Below, piece by piece: positions 17,635 through 25,765 of a stretch of 64,000 nt of DNA (the first letter of the stretch is position 1; every line of letters begins with the position of its first letter). The stretch comes from Mycobacterium sp. ST-F2 (GTDB lineage: Bacteria > Actinomycetota > Actinomycetes > Mycobacteriales > Mycobacteriaceae), in the NCBI RefSeq assembly GCF_001905655.1, contig NZ_JMHT01000017.1, forward strand, positions 62,001 to 126,000, written 5' to 3'. A program made the translations under genes and the position numbers. The notes under the pieces are model-generated. The model was given only the letters and a program-made list of their open reading frames with translations. It searched no databases and was not told where the DNA came from.

Positions 17635-19170
17635 GTGGAACGATCGATTGGGCAGAGGTTCGTGACGCGCACGCTCCGCTGTCTTGCCGCGGTCACCGTG
17701 CTGATCGTGGCGCTGCTGTCGCTGAGTGCGTGCGGCGCCGACAGCAAGAAGATCACCATCGGCACCAAGTTCGACCAGCCGGGCCTGGCCGCGAAGAAGC
17801 CCGACGGCACGTTGGCCGGCTTCGACATCGATGTCGCGACCTACGTGGCCGGGCAGCTCGGCTACAAGCCCGACGACATCGAGTGGAAAGAGGCCCCGTC
17901 GGGTCAGCGCGAGAACCTGATCCAGAACCACCAGGTCGACTTCATCGTCGCCACCTACTCGATCACCGACGCCCGCAAGCAGAAGGTGTCGTTCGCCGGT
18001 CCGTACCTGGTGACCGGCCAGAGCCTGCTGGTGCGCGCCGACAACAACGAGATCACCAGCGTCGAGTCGCTCCAGAACCACAAGAAGCTGTGCTCGGTGT
18101 CGGGTTCCACACCGGCACAACGCATCAAGGACAAGTACCCGGGCGTGCAGCTGCAGCAGTACGACACCTACTCGGCATGCCTCGAGGCGGTGAAGACCGG
18201 AGCCATCGACGCACTCAGCACCGACGAGGTGATCCTGGCCGGCTACGCGGCACAGACCCCGGGCGCCTTCAAACTCGTCGGCAAGCCCTTCTCGGTGGAG
18301 AAGTACGGCATCGGACTACTCAAGGGCGACAAGGCATTACGCCAGAAGATCAACGACGCCATCGAGAAGATGCAGAAGTCCGGCGAGTGGCAGGCCGCGT
18401 TCGACCGCAACCTGGGCCCGGCCGGACTGACCGCGCCGCCGCCTCCCCCGCTGGATACCAACATCGGCGCCGCCGGCGGAGCGAAGCACATCGACCTGTG
18501 GGGCACCTACGGCGGCAAGATCGTAAAGGCGTTCTGGACCACCATCCAGCTGGCATTGCTCGCCGCGGCCGGAGCGCTGATCCTGGGCACGGTACTGGCC
18601 GCGATGCGGCTGTCACCGGTGCCCGTGCTGCGGTGGCTGGGTACGGCGTACGTCAACGTGGTCCGCAATACCCCGCTGACGCTGATCATCCTGTTCTGTT
18701 CGTTCGGCATCGGCAACACGCTGCGCATCACCCTGGTCGATTCGCATTCGCCAACAGCCGTGGTGGACAGCAACTTCCGGCTTGCGGCCCTCGGTCTGAC
18801 GGTCTACACCGCGTCTTTCGTGTGCGAGACGTTGCGCTCCGGCATCAACACCGTGCCGCTGGGCCAGGCCGAGGCCGCCCGTTCGCTGGGGCTGAGTTTC
18901 GGGCAGAACCTGCGGATGATCCTGCTGCCGCAGGCTTTTCGCGCGGTCATCAACCCGCTCGGCTCGGTGTTGATCGCATTGGTGAAGAACACCACGATCG
19001 CCTCGGCCATCGGTGTCGCCGAGGCCGCGCTGCTGATGAAGGAGATGATCGAGAACACCGCGGCGCTGCTCGCGGTCGGCTCGATCTTCGCCGCGGGTTT
19101 CGTGGTCCTGACGTTGCCGTTGGGGCTGTTGTTCGGTTGGTTGGGTAAGCGATACGCGGTGGTGCGGTAA
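17635..19170 (+). CDS. Fused amino-acid-binding lipoprotein and ABC permease (GluB-GluC-like)
   Basis: This 511-residue fusion starts at GTG 17635. Residues 1-35 are a lipoprotein signal (VLIVALLSLSAC). Residues of about 36-265 form a family 3 solute-binding domain (KITIGTKFDQPGLAAK; GFDIDVATYVA; SITDARKQKVSFAGPY). After a proline linker (TAPPPPPLD), residues of about 290-510 form a permease with the EAA loop (GQAEAARSLGLSFGQNLRMILLPQAFR). Binding proteins and permeases are separate genes in corynebacterial gluBC, so a tethered substrate-binding domain is notable, although such fusions exist in other polar amino-acid transporters. The stop overlaps the next permease start (TAATG). Confidence 0.9.
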   Translation: MERSIGQRFVTRTLRCLAAVTVLIVALLSLSACGADSKKITIGTKFDQPGLAAKKPDGTLAGFDIDVATYVAGQLGYKPDDIEWKEAPSGQRENLIQNHQVDFIVATYSITDARKQKVSFAGPYLVTGQSLLVRADNNEITSVESLQNHKKLCSVSGSTPAQRIKDKYPGVQLQQYDTYSACLEAVKTGAIDALSTDEVILAGYAAQTPGAFKLVGKPFSVEKYGIGLLKGDKALRQKINDAIEKMQKSGEWQAAFDRNLGPAGLTAPPPPPLDTNIGAAGGAKHIDLWGTYGGKIVKAFWTTIQLALLAAAGALILGTVLAAMRLSPVPVLRWLGTAYVNVVRNTPLTLIILFCSFGIGNTLRITLVDSHSPTAVVDSNFRLAALGLTVYTASFVCETLRSGINTVPLGQAEAARSLGLSFGQNLRMILLPQAFRAVINPLGSVLIALVKNTTIASAIGVAEAALLMKEMIENTAALLAVGSIFAAGFVVLTLPLGLLFGWLGKRYAVVR

Positions 19171-20048
19171 TGAGCGAAGCTTCCGTCCTCTACGACGCCC
19201 CGGGTCCGCGGGCGCGGCGGCGCAACCTGTTGTTCGCCGCCGTCATCGTCGCGGTGATCATCGCGATGGCCGGCTGGGTGCTGTGGCAGTTCGAGTCCAA
19301 AGGCCAACTGACCGCAGCGAAGTGGCATCCGTTCCTGACCGCGAACCTGTGGACGACGTACGTGCTGCCCGGCGTGGCAGGTACGTTGACGGCGGCCGCG
19401 GTCTCGATCGTGCTGGCGCTGGTGCTGGGTCTGGCGTTGGGCATGGGCCGGTTGTCCGATGCCCGCCCGGTGCGGTGGGTGTGCTCGGTGTTCGTCGAGT
19501 TCTTCCGCGCCGTCCCGGTGCTGATCATGATGCTGTTCGCGTATTTCCTGTTCGCGCTGTACGACGTCTTCCCGTCCCGGCAGCTGGCGCTCGCCGGTGT
19601 GATCACGGGGCTGACGCTGTACAACGGCGCGGTGATCGCGGAGATCGTGCGGGCCGGCGTGCACGCGCTGCCCCGCGGCCAGCGGGAGGCCGCGGTCGCG
19701 CTGGGCCTGCGGCCCGGTCAGACGCTACGGCTGATCCTGCTCCCCCAGGCCGTGACGTCGATGCTGCCGGTGCTGGTGTCGCAGATGGTGGTGGTGCTCA
19801 AGGACACCGCGATCGGCTACCAGATCACCTTCGTCGAGATGGTCCGGCAGGGCACGAACATCGGTTCGGCGTACAGCAATTACATCCCCGCGCTGTTGGT
19901 GATCGCGGCGCTGATGATCAGCCTCAACTTCGCGCTGTCGGCGCTGGCGACGCGGCTGGAAGCCCGGCTGCGGCAGTCGCGACGGACCCCCGATCCGCTG
20001 CCCGTGAACACGGGCGTTCAGGAGGACGCGCCGGGCACCCCGGCGTGA
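19170..20048 (+). CDS. gluD: Polar amino-acid ABC transporter permease (GluD-like)
   Basis: This 292-residue inner-membrane protein has an N-terminal helix (LLFAAVIVAVIIAMAGWVLW) and a permease core with the EAA motif GQREAAVALGLRPGQTLRLILLPQA. It would pair with the permease half of the preceding fusion. ATG 19170 shares its A with the preceding TAA stop. The C-terminal 30 bp overlaps the convergent TetR gene. Confidence 0.93.
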   Translation: MSEASVLYDAPGPRARRRNLLFAAVIVAVIIAMAGWVLWQFESKGQLTAAKWHPFLTANLWTTYVLPGVAGTLTAAAVSIVLALVLGLALGMGRLSDARPVRWVCSVFVEFFRAVPVLIMMLFAYFLFALYDVFPSRQLALAGVITGLTLYNGAVIAEIVRAGVHALPRGQREAAVALGLRPGQTLRLILLPQAVTSMLPVLVSQMVVVLKDTAIGYQITFVEMVRQGTNIGSAYSNYIPALLVIAALMISLNFALSALATRLEARLRQSRRTPDPLPVNTGVQEDAPGTPA

Positions 20049-20635
20049 GGCGCTTCCGGCCAGGCACGTAGGGCCTGATCGGCCACCGCGTGCAGCTCGT
20101 CGCGGTCGGCGCCACCGTTGGCCTGTACCGCCAGGCCCTGACAGACCGCGCTGATCCAGCGGGCCAGCCGATTCGGGTCCGCTCCTGGTAGCTCACCCAC
20201 AAGCTGAGCAGCCCTGAACCGCTCCGCCAGCTCGGCGATCCCGTCCTCGCGGAGCTGGGCCAGCTCGGCATGCAACTCGGTTGCCTCGTCCCCGGCAGCC
20301 AGCGCGCTCTGCACCAGCAGGCATCCCCGCGGTCCCGCTGTCCCGGACGACGCGTCGACGGCACCGTGCACCGTGGCATAGGCGGTATCCCACGCGGTGG
20401 GCAGGGCGAGCGCACGTTCGGCATATCCCCCCGGACCGGCCTGGTAGCGCCGCACCGCGGCACGGAAGAGGTCTGCCTTGGAACCGTATTCGGCGTACAG
20501 GCTGCGGCGGTTGACACCCGTTGCGTCCGTCAGGTCGCTGATGGACACCCCGTCATAGCCGTGCGCCCAGAACAACCGCATCGCGGTGTCGAGGACCCGC
20601 TGCGGGTCGAATTCGCGGGGCCTGCCGATCGCCAT
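20018..20635 (-). CDS. TetR-family transcriptional regulator
   Basis: This 205-residue regulator has an N-terminal helix-turn-helix (GRPREFDPQRVLDTAMRLFW; VSISDLTDATGVNRRSLYAEYGSKADLF). The start is ATG 20633-20635 behind GGAGGG. The C-terminal ligand domain (GAVDASSGTAGPRGCLLVQ) resembles the AcrR/YcdC-type subgroup that often controls an adjacent oxidoreductase. It is divergent from an SDR gene, with a palindrome between them. Confidence 0.9.
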   Translation of the reverse strand: MAIGRPREFDPQRVLDTAMRLFWAHGYDGVSISDLTDATGVNRRSLYAEYGSKADLFRAAVRRYQAGPGGYAERALALPTAWDTAYATVHGAVDASSGTAGPRGCLLVQSALAAGDEATELHAELAQLREDGIAELAERFRAAQLVGELPGADPNRLARWISAVCQGLAVQANGGADRDELHAVADQALRAWPEAPHAGVPGASS

Positions 20636-20711
20636 GAACCCTCCGGGTGTGATCTGGGCCACAGTTCGGAATGAAGCCCCGCTCTAGCGGCTTGTGCTGA
20701 GCGTACTTAGT

Positions 20712-20723
20712 AACCGATCGGTT
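20712..20723. promoter_or_regulatory. Candidate TetR operator
   Basis: AACCGATCGGTT is a perfect 12-bp palindrome in the gap between the divergent TetR and SDR genes, about 32 bp upstream of the SDR start. Its position suits autoregulation by the TetR protein and control of the SDR. Assigned by position and symmetry only. Confidence 0.55.
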
Positions 20724-20754
20724 CGAAAGAATCATCCCACGACTTGGAGAGCTC

Positions 20755-21510
20755 ATGAGCACCACCTCGGAAGCACCACTTGCCGGCCGGCGCGCACTGG
20801 TCACCGGCGGTTCCCGCGGCATCGGCGCGGCGACCGTGCGCCGGCTCGCCGCCGACGGCGCAGCGGTCGCGTTCACCTACCAGTCGTCGCCCGATGCCGC
20901 GCAGGACCTGGTCGACGAACTCGAAGCGACCGGCGCAAAGGTAGCCGCGATCAAGGCCGACAGTGCGGACGCGCTGGCCGTCGCCGCCGCGGTGGACGAA
21001 GCGGTCGAGCGGCTCGGCGGCCTGGACATCCTGGTCAACAACGCCGGCGTCGCGCAGGGCGCGCCCATCGAGTCGTTCCCCCTGGAGGACTTCGACCGGA
21101 TGCTGGACATCAACGTGAAGGCGGTGTTCGCCGCGATTCAGCGCGCCGTGCCGCATCTGGGCACCGGCGGCCGGATCATCACGATCGGCAGCGTGAACGC
21201 CGACCGGGTGCCGACGGTCGGGTTCTCGGTGTACGCCCTCACCAAGGCCGCGGTCGCCGGACTGACGCGCGGCCTGGTGCGCGAACTCGGCCCGCGCGGC
21301 ATCACCATCAACACCATCCAGCCGGGACCGGTCGCCACCGACATGAACCCCGACACCGGCGACTTCGCCGACGAACTCCGGCCGCTGATTGCGACCGGCC
21401 AGTACGGGCAGCCGCGCGACATCGCCAGCGCCGTCGCCTACCTGGCGCATCCCGAATCCGGGTTCATCACGGGCGTCACCTGGAACATCGACGGCGGCTT
21501 CGTGATCTGA
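20755..21510 (+). CDS. Short-chain dehydrogenase/reductase (FabG-like)
   Basis: This 251-residue NAD(P)-dependent oxidoreductase has the cofactor motif TGGSRGIG, the NNAG motif (LVNNAGVAQ), catalytic Ser in ITIGSVN and YALTK (Tyr and Lys). The ending GVTWNIDGGF is typical of classical SDRs. ATG 20755 follows GGAGAG. Substrate is unknown; control by the divergent TetR gene is likely. Confidence 0.92.
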   Translation: MSTTSEAPLAGRRALVTGGSRGIGAATVRRLAADGAAVAFTYQSSPDAAQDLVDELEATGAKVAAIKADSADALAVAAAVDEAVERLGGLDILVNNAGVAQGAPIESFPLEDFDRMLDINVKAVFAAIQRAVPHLGTGGRIITIGSVNADRVPTVGFSVYALTKAAVAGLTRGLVRELGPRGITINTIQPGPVATDMNPDTGDFADELRPLIATGQYGQPRDIASAVAYLAHPESGFITGVTWNIDGGFVI

Positions 21511-21529
21511 CGTCCGAGGTCGACTGACC

Positions 21530-21566
21530 GCCCGCGGGGTTCACGATTGAAGTGAACCCCGCGGGC
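21530..21566 (+). terminator. Hairpin terminator after the SDR gene
   Basis: GCCCGCGGGGTTCAC and GTGAACCCCGCGGGC form a perfect 15-bp stem with a 7-nt loop, 20 bp after the SDR stop. It separates the SDR from the following secreted-protein gene. Confidence 0.8.
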
Positions 21567-21616
21567 GCGCATGTCGTGTCCCTAGAGGAGATTCAATCGA
21601 TCCCGGGAGGCGCGTC

Positions 21617-22462
21617 ATGAGTGTCGAGGTTCACCCGTCGCCGTCGTATCCGAGCCAGACCGTCGCGGCACTGAGCGCCGCGTGCCTGGTCGCGGCATCC
21701 GCGGTGGTCCCAGTTGCCGCCGGCACCGCTCATTCGGTGCCCGTTCTGGCCCCACCGAGCATCTCGCTGACCGCACTACCGCTGCCGCTCGAGCTGGTCA
21801 ACCAGCAGGTGATGTTCAATACGGCGTTGTTCGTCGACTGGGTCACCACCGGCGCTGCGCTGGTCCAACGCCAGCTGCAGGTGCCGGGTGCACTCGTGGC
21901 CGACCTTCGCGCCGGCGTTCCACCGCAGACCGCGGCGGCTCGGGCCCTCACCGCCATCGCCGACATCGAATTCGAAGCGGGCCGCGACCTCATCGGCTAC
22001 GCCCAGGACATCGCCGTCTTCCAGCTGCAGTTCCGGGCCACCACGCTGTCGGCGATCCCGCCGTTCAACAACGGACCCGGTCAGCAGTTCGTCGTCGACA
22101 CCACCGCGTTCGGCCTCAAGCTGACGCAGCAGTTGGCCGATTTCGCGCGGGGTGTGGTCACGTCGGTGGAGCAGTTCACCCACAACGCGCTGCACACCCC
22201 ACTGCCATTCACCGCGACCACTGTCACGCCGACCGCGGCCATCGACACCCCGAATAACCCGGTCACCCCGAAGGCGGCCATCACCCTGAAGACACCAACG
22301 GCACAACAGGATTCGGCATTCAGCCCGAAACTGCCCAAGCTCCCGAAGCCGCCCGCACCCAAGTTCTCGGCACCCAAGTTCTCCGTGCCGAAGTTCTCGG
22401 CGCCGAAATTCACTCCGCCCAAGGTCCACAAGCCGCAGCCCAAGGGACCGTCGAAGGACTAG
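21617..22462 (+). CDS. Secreted protein with a Pro/Lys-rich PKFSAPKFS repeat tail, unknown function
   Basis: This 281-residue protein starts at ATG 21617 behind GGGAGG. A signal peptide is likely ([24 protein letters not shown]). The middle of about 150 residues is predicted helical ([36 protein letters not shown]). The last 60 residues are built of a short repeat ([20 protein letters not shown] and onward), basic and proline-rich, suggesting wall attachment. I do not recognise the family. It overlaps the recX stop by 4 bp in convergent orientation. Confidence 0.75.
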   Translation: MSVEVHPSPSYPSQTVAALSAACLVAASAVVPVAAGTAHSVPVLAPPSISLTALPLPLELVNQQVMFNTALFVDWVTTGAALVQRQLQVPGALVADLRAGVPPQTAAARALTAIADIEFEAGRDLIGYAQDIAVFQLQFRATTLSAIPPFNNGPGQQFVVDTTAFGLKLTQQLADFARGVVTSVEQFTHNALHTPLPFTATTVTPTAAIDTPNNPVTPKAAITLKTPTAQQDSAFSPKLPKLPKPPAPKFSAPKFSVPKFSAPKFTPPKVHKPQPKGPSKD

Positions 22463-22992
22463 ACCGCGCGGCGCTGACGCTCCTGCGTGAGTTGGGTGTT
22501 GACCACATCGAAGGCCATGCCCTGGCTGTAGCCGCGACGTGCCAGCATCGCGACCAGCCGCCGGGTCACCTTCATCTCGTCGTCGAGGTTTTCCCGTCGC
22601 AGTTTTGTGGCAACCAGTTCCTCCGCGCGCACCCGCCATTCGCCCGCGTCGACGCTGTCGAGCGTCTCGGCGATCACCTCGGCGTCGATGCCCTTGGTCC
22701 TCAGTTCAGAGGCCAAGGCGCGCTTGCCTTTTCCCGCATTGGTGCGACGTTCCCGCACCCACTGCTCAGCGAAGGCGACGTCGTCGACCAGACCGACCTC
22801 GGTGAGCCGGTCCAGCACCTGGCCGCTGATGTCCTCGGGGAAGCCGCGCTTGGTCAGCTGGGTCTCGAGTTCGGCCCGGCTGCGCGCCCGAGTGGTGAGC
22901 AGACGCAGGCATAGGTCCCGCGCCTGCTCCTCACGCCGCTGCGGCTGCCCTGGCTCGGCCTCAGAAGTCGACCGGGGCGGGAAGGACGTCAT
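22459..22992 (-). CDS. recX: RecX, RecA regulatory protein
   Basis: This 177-residue RecA inhibitor consists of the three-helix repeats of the family ([50 protein letters not shown]). ATG 22990-22992 lies inside the recA 3' end with a 32-bp overlap, the usual mycobacterial arrangement, so translation is coupled to recA. Confidence 0.94.
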   Translation of the reverse strand: MTSFPPRSTSEAEPGQPQRREEQARDLCLRLLTTRARSRAELETQLTKRGFPEDISGQVLDRLTEVGLVDDVAFAEQWVRERRTNAGKGKRALASELRTKGIDAEVIAETLDSVDAGEWRVRAEELVATKLRRENLDDEMKVTRRLVAMLARRGYSQGMAFDVVNTQLTQERQRRAV

Positions 22993-24013
22993 CAGCCGCA
23001 CCATCGGTCAGCACTGCCCCGATACCGAGCTTCTCCTTGATCTTCTTCTCGATCTCGTTGGCAGCGTCCACGTTCTGCAGCAGGTAATTGCGGGCATTCT
23101 CCTTGCCCTGCCCCAGCTGCTCGCCGTCGTAGGTGAACCACGAACCCGACTTACGGATGAAGCCGTGCTCGACACCCATGTCGATGAGCGAGCCCTCGCG
23201 CGAGATGCCGCGGCCGTAGAGGATGTCGAACTCGGCCTGCTTGAACGGCGGCGCCACCTTGTTCTTGACGATCTTGACGCGGGTGCGGTTACCGACCGCG
23301 TCGGTGCCGTCCTTGAGCGTCTCGATGCGGCGCACGTCCATACGCACCGAGGCGTAGAACTTCAAAGCCTTACCACCCGTGGTGGTTTCGGGCGAACCGA
23401 ACATCACGCCGATCTTCTCGCGCAGCTGGTTGATGAAGATGGCGGTGGTGCCGGAGTTGTTCAGCGCACCGGTCATCTTGCGCAGCGCCTGGCTCATCAG
23501 GCGGGCCTGCAGGCCGACGTGGCTGTCACCCATCTCGCCCTCGATCTCGGCGCGCGGCACCAGGGCGGCGACCGAGTCGATGACCAGGATGTCGATGGCG
23601 CCGGAACGCACCAGCATGTCGGCGATCTCCAGCGCCTGCTCACCGGTGTCGGGCTGGGATACCAGCAGCGCGTCGGTGTCGACACCGAGCTTCTTGGCGT
23701 ACTCGGGGTCCAGCGCGTGCTCGGCATCGATGAACGCCGCGATGCCGCCGGCTGCCTGGGCGTTGGCCACGGCGTGCAGGGCCACCGTGGTCTTACCGGA
23801 GGATTCCGGGCCGTAGATCTCGATGACGCGGCCGCGCGGCAGGCCGCCGATGCCGAGGGCGACATCCAGGGCGATGGACCCGGTCGGGATGACCGAAATC
23901 GGTTGGCGGGTCTCTTCTCCCAGCCGCATCACCGAGCCCTTGCCGAAGCTCTTGTCGATCTGTGCCAGCGCGAGCTCGAGTGCCTTCTCGCGATCCGGGG
24001 CCTGTGCTGCCAT
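22961..24013 (-). CDS. recA: RecA recombinase
   Basis: This 350-residue recombinase and LexA coprotease has Walker [10 protein letters not shown], the core segments [20 protein letters not shown] and the L2 region [17 protein letters not shown]. The coding sequence is continuous, with no intein (unlike M. tuberculosis). The start is ATG 24011-24013. Upstream are a RecA-NDp promoter and a LexA box. recX overlaps its 3' end. Confidence 0.98.
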   Translation of the reverse strand: MAAQAPDREKALELALAQIDKSFGKGSVMRLGEETRQPISVIPTGSIALDVALGIGGLPRGRVIEIYGPESSGKTTVALHAVANAQAAGGIAAFIDAEHALDPEYAKKLGVDTDALLVSQPDTGEQALEIADMLVRSGAIDILVIDSVAALVPRAEIEGEMGDSHVGLQARLMSQALRKMTGALNNSGTTAIFINQLREKIGVMFGSPETTTGGKALKFYASVRMDVRRIETLKDGTDAVGNRTRVKIVKNKVAPPFKQAEFDILYGRGISREGSLIDMGVEHGFIRKSGSWFTYDGEQLGQGKENARNYLLQNVDAANEIEKKIKEKLGIGAVLTDGAADDVLPAPVDF

Positions 24014-24070
24014 GGGTGGTCTCCGTCCTCGTGGGTGTCCGTTGATCGGGTTTCCGATCGGTTGGCCGTG

Positions 24071-24093
24071 ACGCTAGATGAGGCCACCGACAA
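24071..24093 (-). promoter_or_regulatory. RecA-NDp (PafBC-type) promoter of recA
   Basis: On the minus strand TTGTCGGTG is followed by 8 nt and TAGCGT, an exact match to TTGTCRGTG-N8-TANNNT. It lies about 58 nt upstream of the recA start. This is the RecA/LexA-independent damage promoter known for mycobacterial recA. Confidence 0.9.
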
Positions 24094-24123
24094 AAAATTT
24101 CCGACGAACTGAGATGGAGGCTA

Positions 24124-24139
24124 ACGAACAGGTGTTCGA
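24124..24139 (-). promoter_or_regulatory. LexA (SOS) box of recA
   Basis: On the minus strand, TCGAACACCTGTTCGT matches TCGAAC-N4-GTTCGA except for the last base. It lies 111 bp upstream of recA, beyond the RecA-NDp promoter, where it would control a second, LexA-regulated promoter. Confidence 0.88.
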
Positions 24140-24179
24140 GATTGTGGGAGGCACGCCGAACACGGCGCGTCGCGGCCGA

Positions 24180-24953
24180 TCAATGCCCGGTCGCGCGTTT
24201 GTTCACCTCCCGCAGCACCCAGGACGGGACGAATTCGGCGACCGTCATCAGCGCCCTGGCCTGCAAGCCGACCGCGTGGTGCACGCCCTGCGGCAGCAGC
24301 GGCCTGCTCTCGATGGTCTTCAGGATGGAGTCGGCGACGTCGTCGGCCGTCAGGGACACCCCGAGCGCCCGCGTGCTCCCGGTGTCCACACCCGTCACCA
24401 TGTCGGTGGCGACGAACAGCGGCCAGACCGCGCTGACCTTGATGTCGTCGTCGGCCCACTCCAGCTCCAGGGCCTCGGTGAGACCCCGGATGGCGAACTT
24501 CGACGCCGAATACGCCGCCAGTTCGGCCTGCCCGTAGATGGCCGACGCCGAGCAGAGGTTGATCACGTGGGCGCCCCGGGTCGAGCGCAGATACGGGTAC
24601 GCCAGATAGCAGCCGTTCATGGTGCCGCCCACGTTCACGTCGACGATGTTTCGCTGTTCCGCCAGCGGAAGATCGACGAAATTGCCCGAGCTGAGGATGC
24701 CGGCATTGTTGATCAGCACGTCCAGCCGACCGCCGGTGAGCTCACCCAGTTCGGCGAGCCGGGTGGTCCAGGCCTCGGCGTCTTGAATGTCCAGGGTGTC
24801 GACGATGGCGTCGGGTCCCAGCTCGCCCCGCAGGGTCTCGAGTGCGGCCTGGTTGCGCCCGTAGGCCGCGACCCGATAGCCGGCCCGGTCCAGCCGCAGC
24901 GCGGTCGCCCGGCCGATTCCGGCTGTCGCACCGGTGATCACCACAGTCTTCAT
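24180..24953 (-). CDS. Short-chain dehydrogenase/reductase
   Basis: This 257-residue protein starts at ATG 24951-24953 behind GAGGAG. Its motifs are TGATAGIG (cofactor), NNAG and YSASK (catalytic Tyr/Lys). The longer frame upstream overlaps the next SDR and is not used. It is the last gene of a three-gene operon headed by a WS/DGAT acyltransferase, which suggests a role in lipid or wax metabolism (inferred). Confidence 0.9.
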   Translation of the reverse strand: MKTVVITGATAGIGRATALRLDRAGYRVAAYGRNQAALETLRGELGPDAIVDTLDIQDAEAWTTRLAELGELTGGRLDVLINNAGILSSGNFVDLPLAEQRNIVDVNVGGTMNGCYLAYPYLRSTRGAHVINLCSASAIYGQAELAAYSASKFAIRGLTEALELEWADDDIKVSAVWPLFVATDMVTGVDTGSTRALGVSLTADDVADSILKTIESRPLLPQGVHHAVGLQARALMTVAEFVPSWVLREVNKRATGH

Positions 24954-24970
24954 CGGATTCTCCTCGAAGC

Positions 24971-25765
24971 TCACAGCGAACGCTGGCGCCGCAGGCCCAA
25001 CGTCCTCATCAGGGATAGGGCGCGCAGGCCGGCGGCCGGCGCCACGTCGGTGCTCCGCGCGATCACGCCGCGCCAGCGCGGCACCACGCGGAAGATCTGG
25101 TGGGAGTCCATCAGTTCCAGGGCAGCCCGCGCGATGTCGTCGGCAGCCAGCGGCTTGGGTCCCGAAAACAGCAGCGCCGCACCGGGATCGTGGGCCCGGG
25201 CGGTGACCATCTCGGTGTTCACCACATCGGGGCACAGCGCGCGGACCCGGATCGGCAGCCCGGCGCTGCGCAGTTCGCCCTGCAACGACGTGGTGTACGA
25301 CAGCACCGCCGCCTTGCTCGCCGCGTACACGGCCAGGCCGGGCACCGGCGTGAGTGCCGAGATGGAGGCGATGTTGAGGATCACGCCGCCGCGCGCCCCC
25401 ATGGCGTTGACGGCCGCCATGCAGCCCGCCATCATGCCGCGGACGTTGACGTCGAGGGTCTGGATGACGTGCTCGGCGGGCTGCTCCCAGGAGTTACCGG
25501 CGTGCAGCACGCCGGCGTTGTTGACCCACACCGCAATTCGGCCCTGCTCAGCGGCCAGCGCGGCGATCGCCTCGTGGCCCGCGACGTCGCGCACGTCCTG
25601 GGCCAGGCCCCACGCACCGCGCCCGACGGTCTCGGCGGCGCGCGCGGCGGCGTCGCCGTCGACGTCGGTGATCAGTACGCGGTGTCCTTGCGCGGCAAGG
25701 GCTTTCGCTATGGCCAGGCCGATCCCCCGACCGGCTCCGGTGACCACGGCAATGGTGGCGCTCAT
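24971..25765 (-). CDS. Short-chain dehydrogenase/reductase
   Basis: This 264-residue SDR has TGAGRGIG, VNNAGV and YAASK motifs and a C-terminal basic tail. Its ATG overlaps the acyltransferase stop as ATGA, so the two are translationally coupled; the next SDR follows after 17 bp. Together they look like a reductase set working with the acyltransferase on long-chain alcohols or lipids. Substrates cannot be read from the sequence. Confidence 0.9.
   Translation of the reverse strand: MSATIAVVTGAGRGIGLAIAKALAAQGHRVLITDVDGDAAARAAETVGRGAWGLAQDVRDVAGHEAIAALAAEQGRIAVWVNNAGVLHAGNSWEQPAEHVIQTLDVNVRGMMAGCMAAVNAMGARGGVILNIASISALTPVPGLAVYAASKAAVLSYTTSLQGELRSAGLPIRVRALCPDVVNTEMVTARAHDPGAALLFSGPKPLAADDIARAALELMDSHQIFRVVPRWRGVIARSTDVAPAAGLRALSLMRTLGLRRQRSL

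Noticed and set aside
22961..24013. Possible intein in recA, as in M. tuberculosis
   Set aside because: The gene is 350 codons with continuous RecA sequence; there is no insert.
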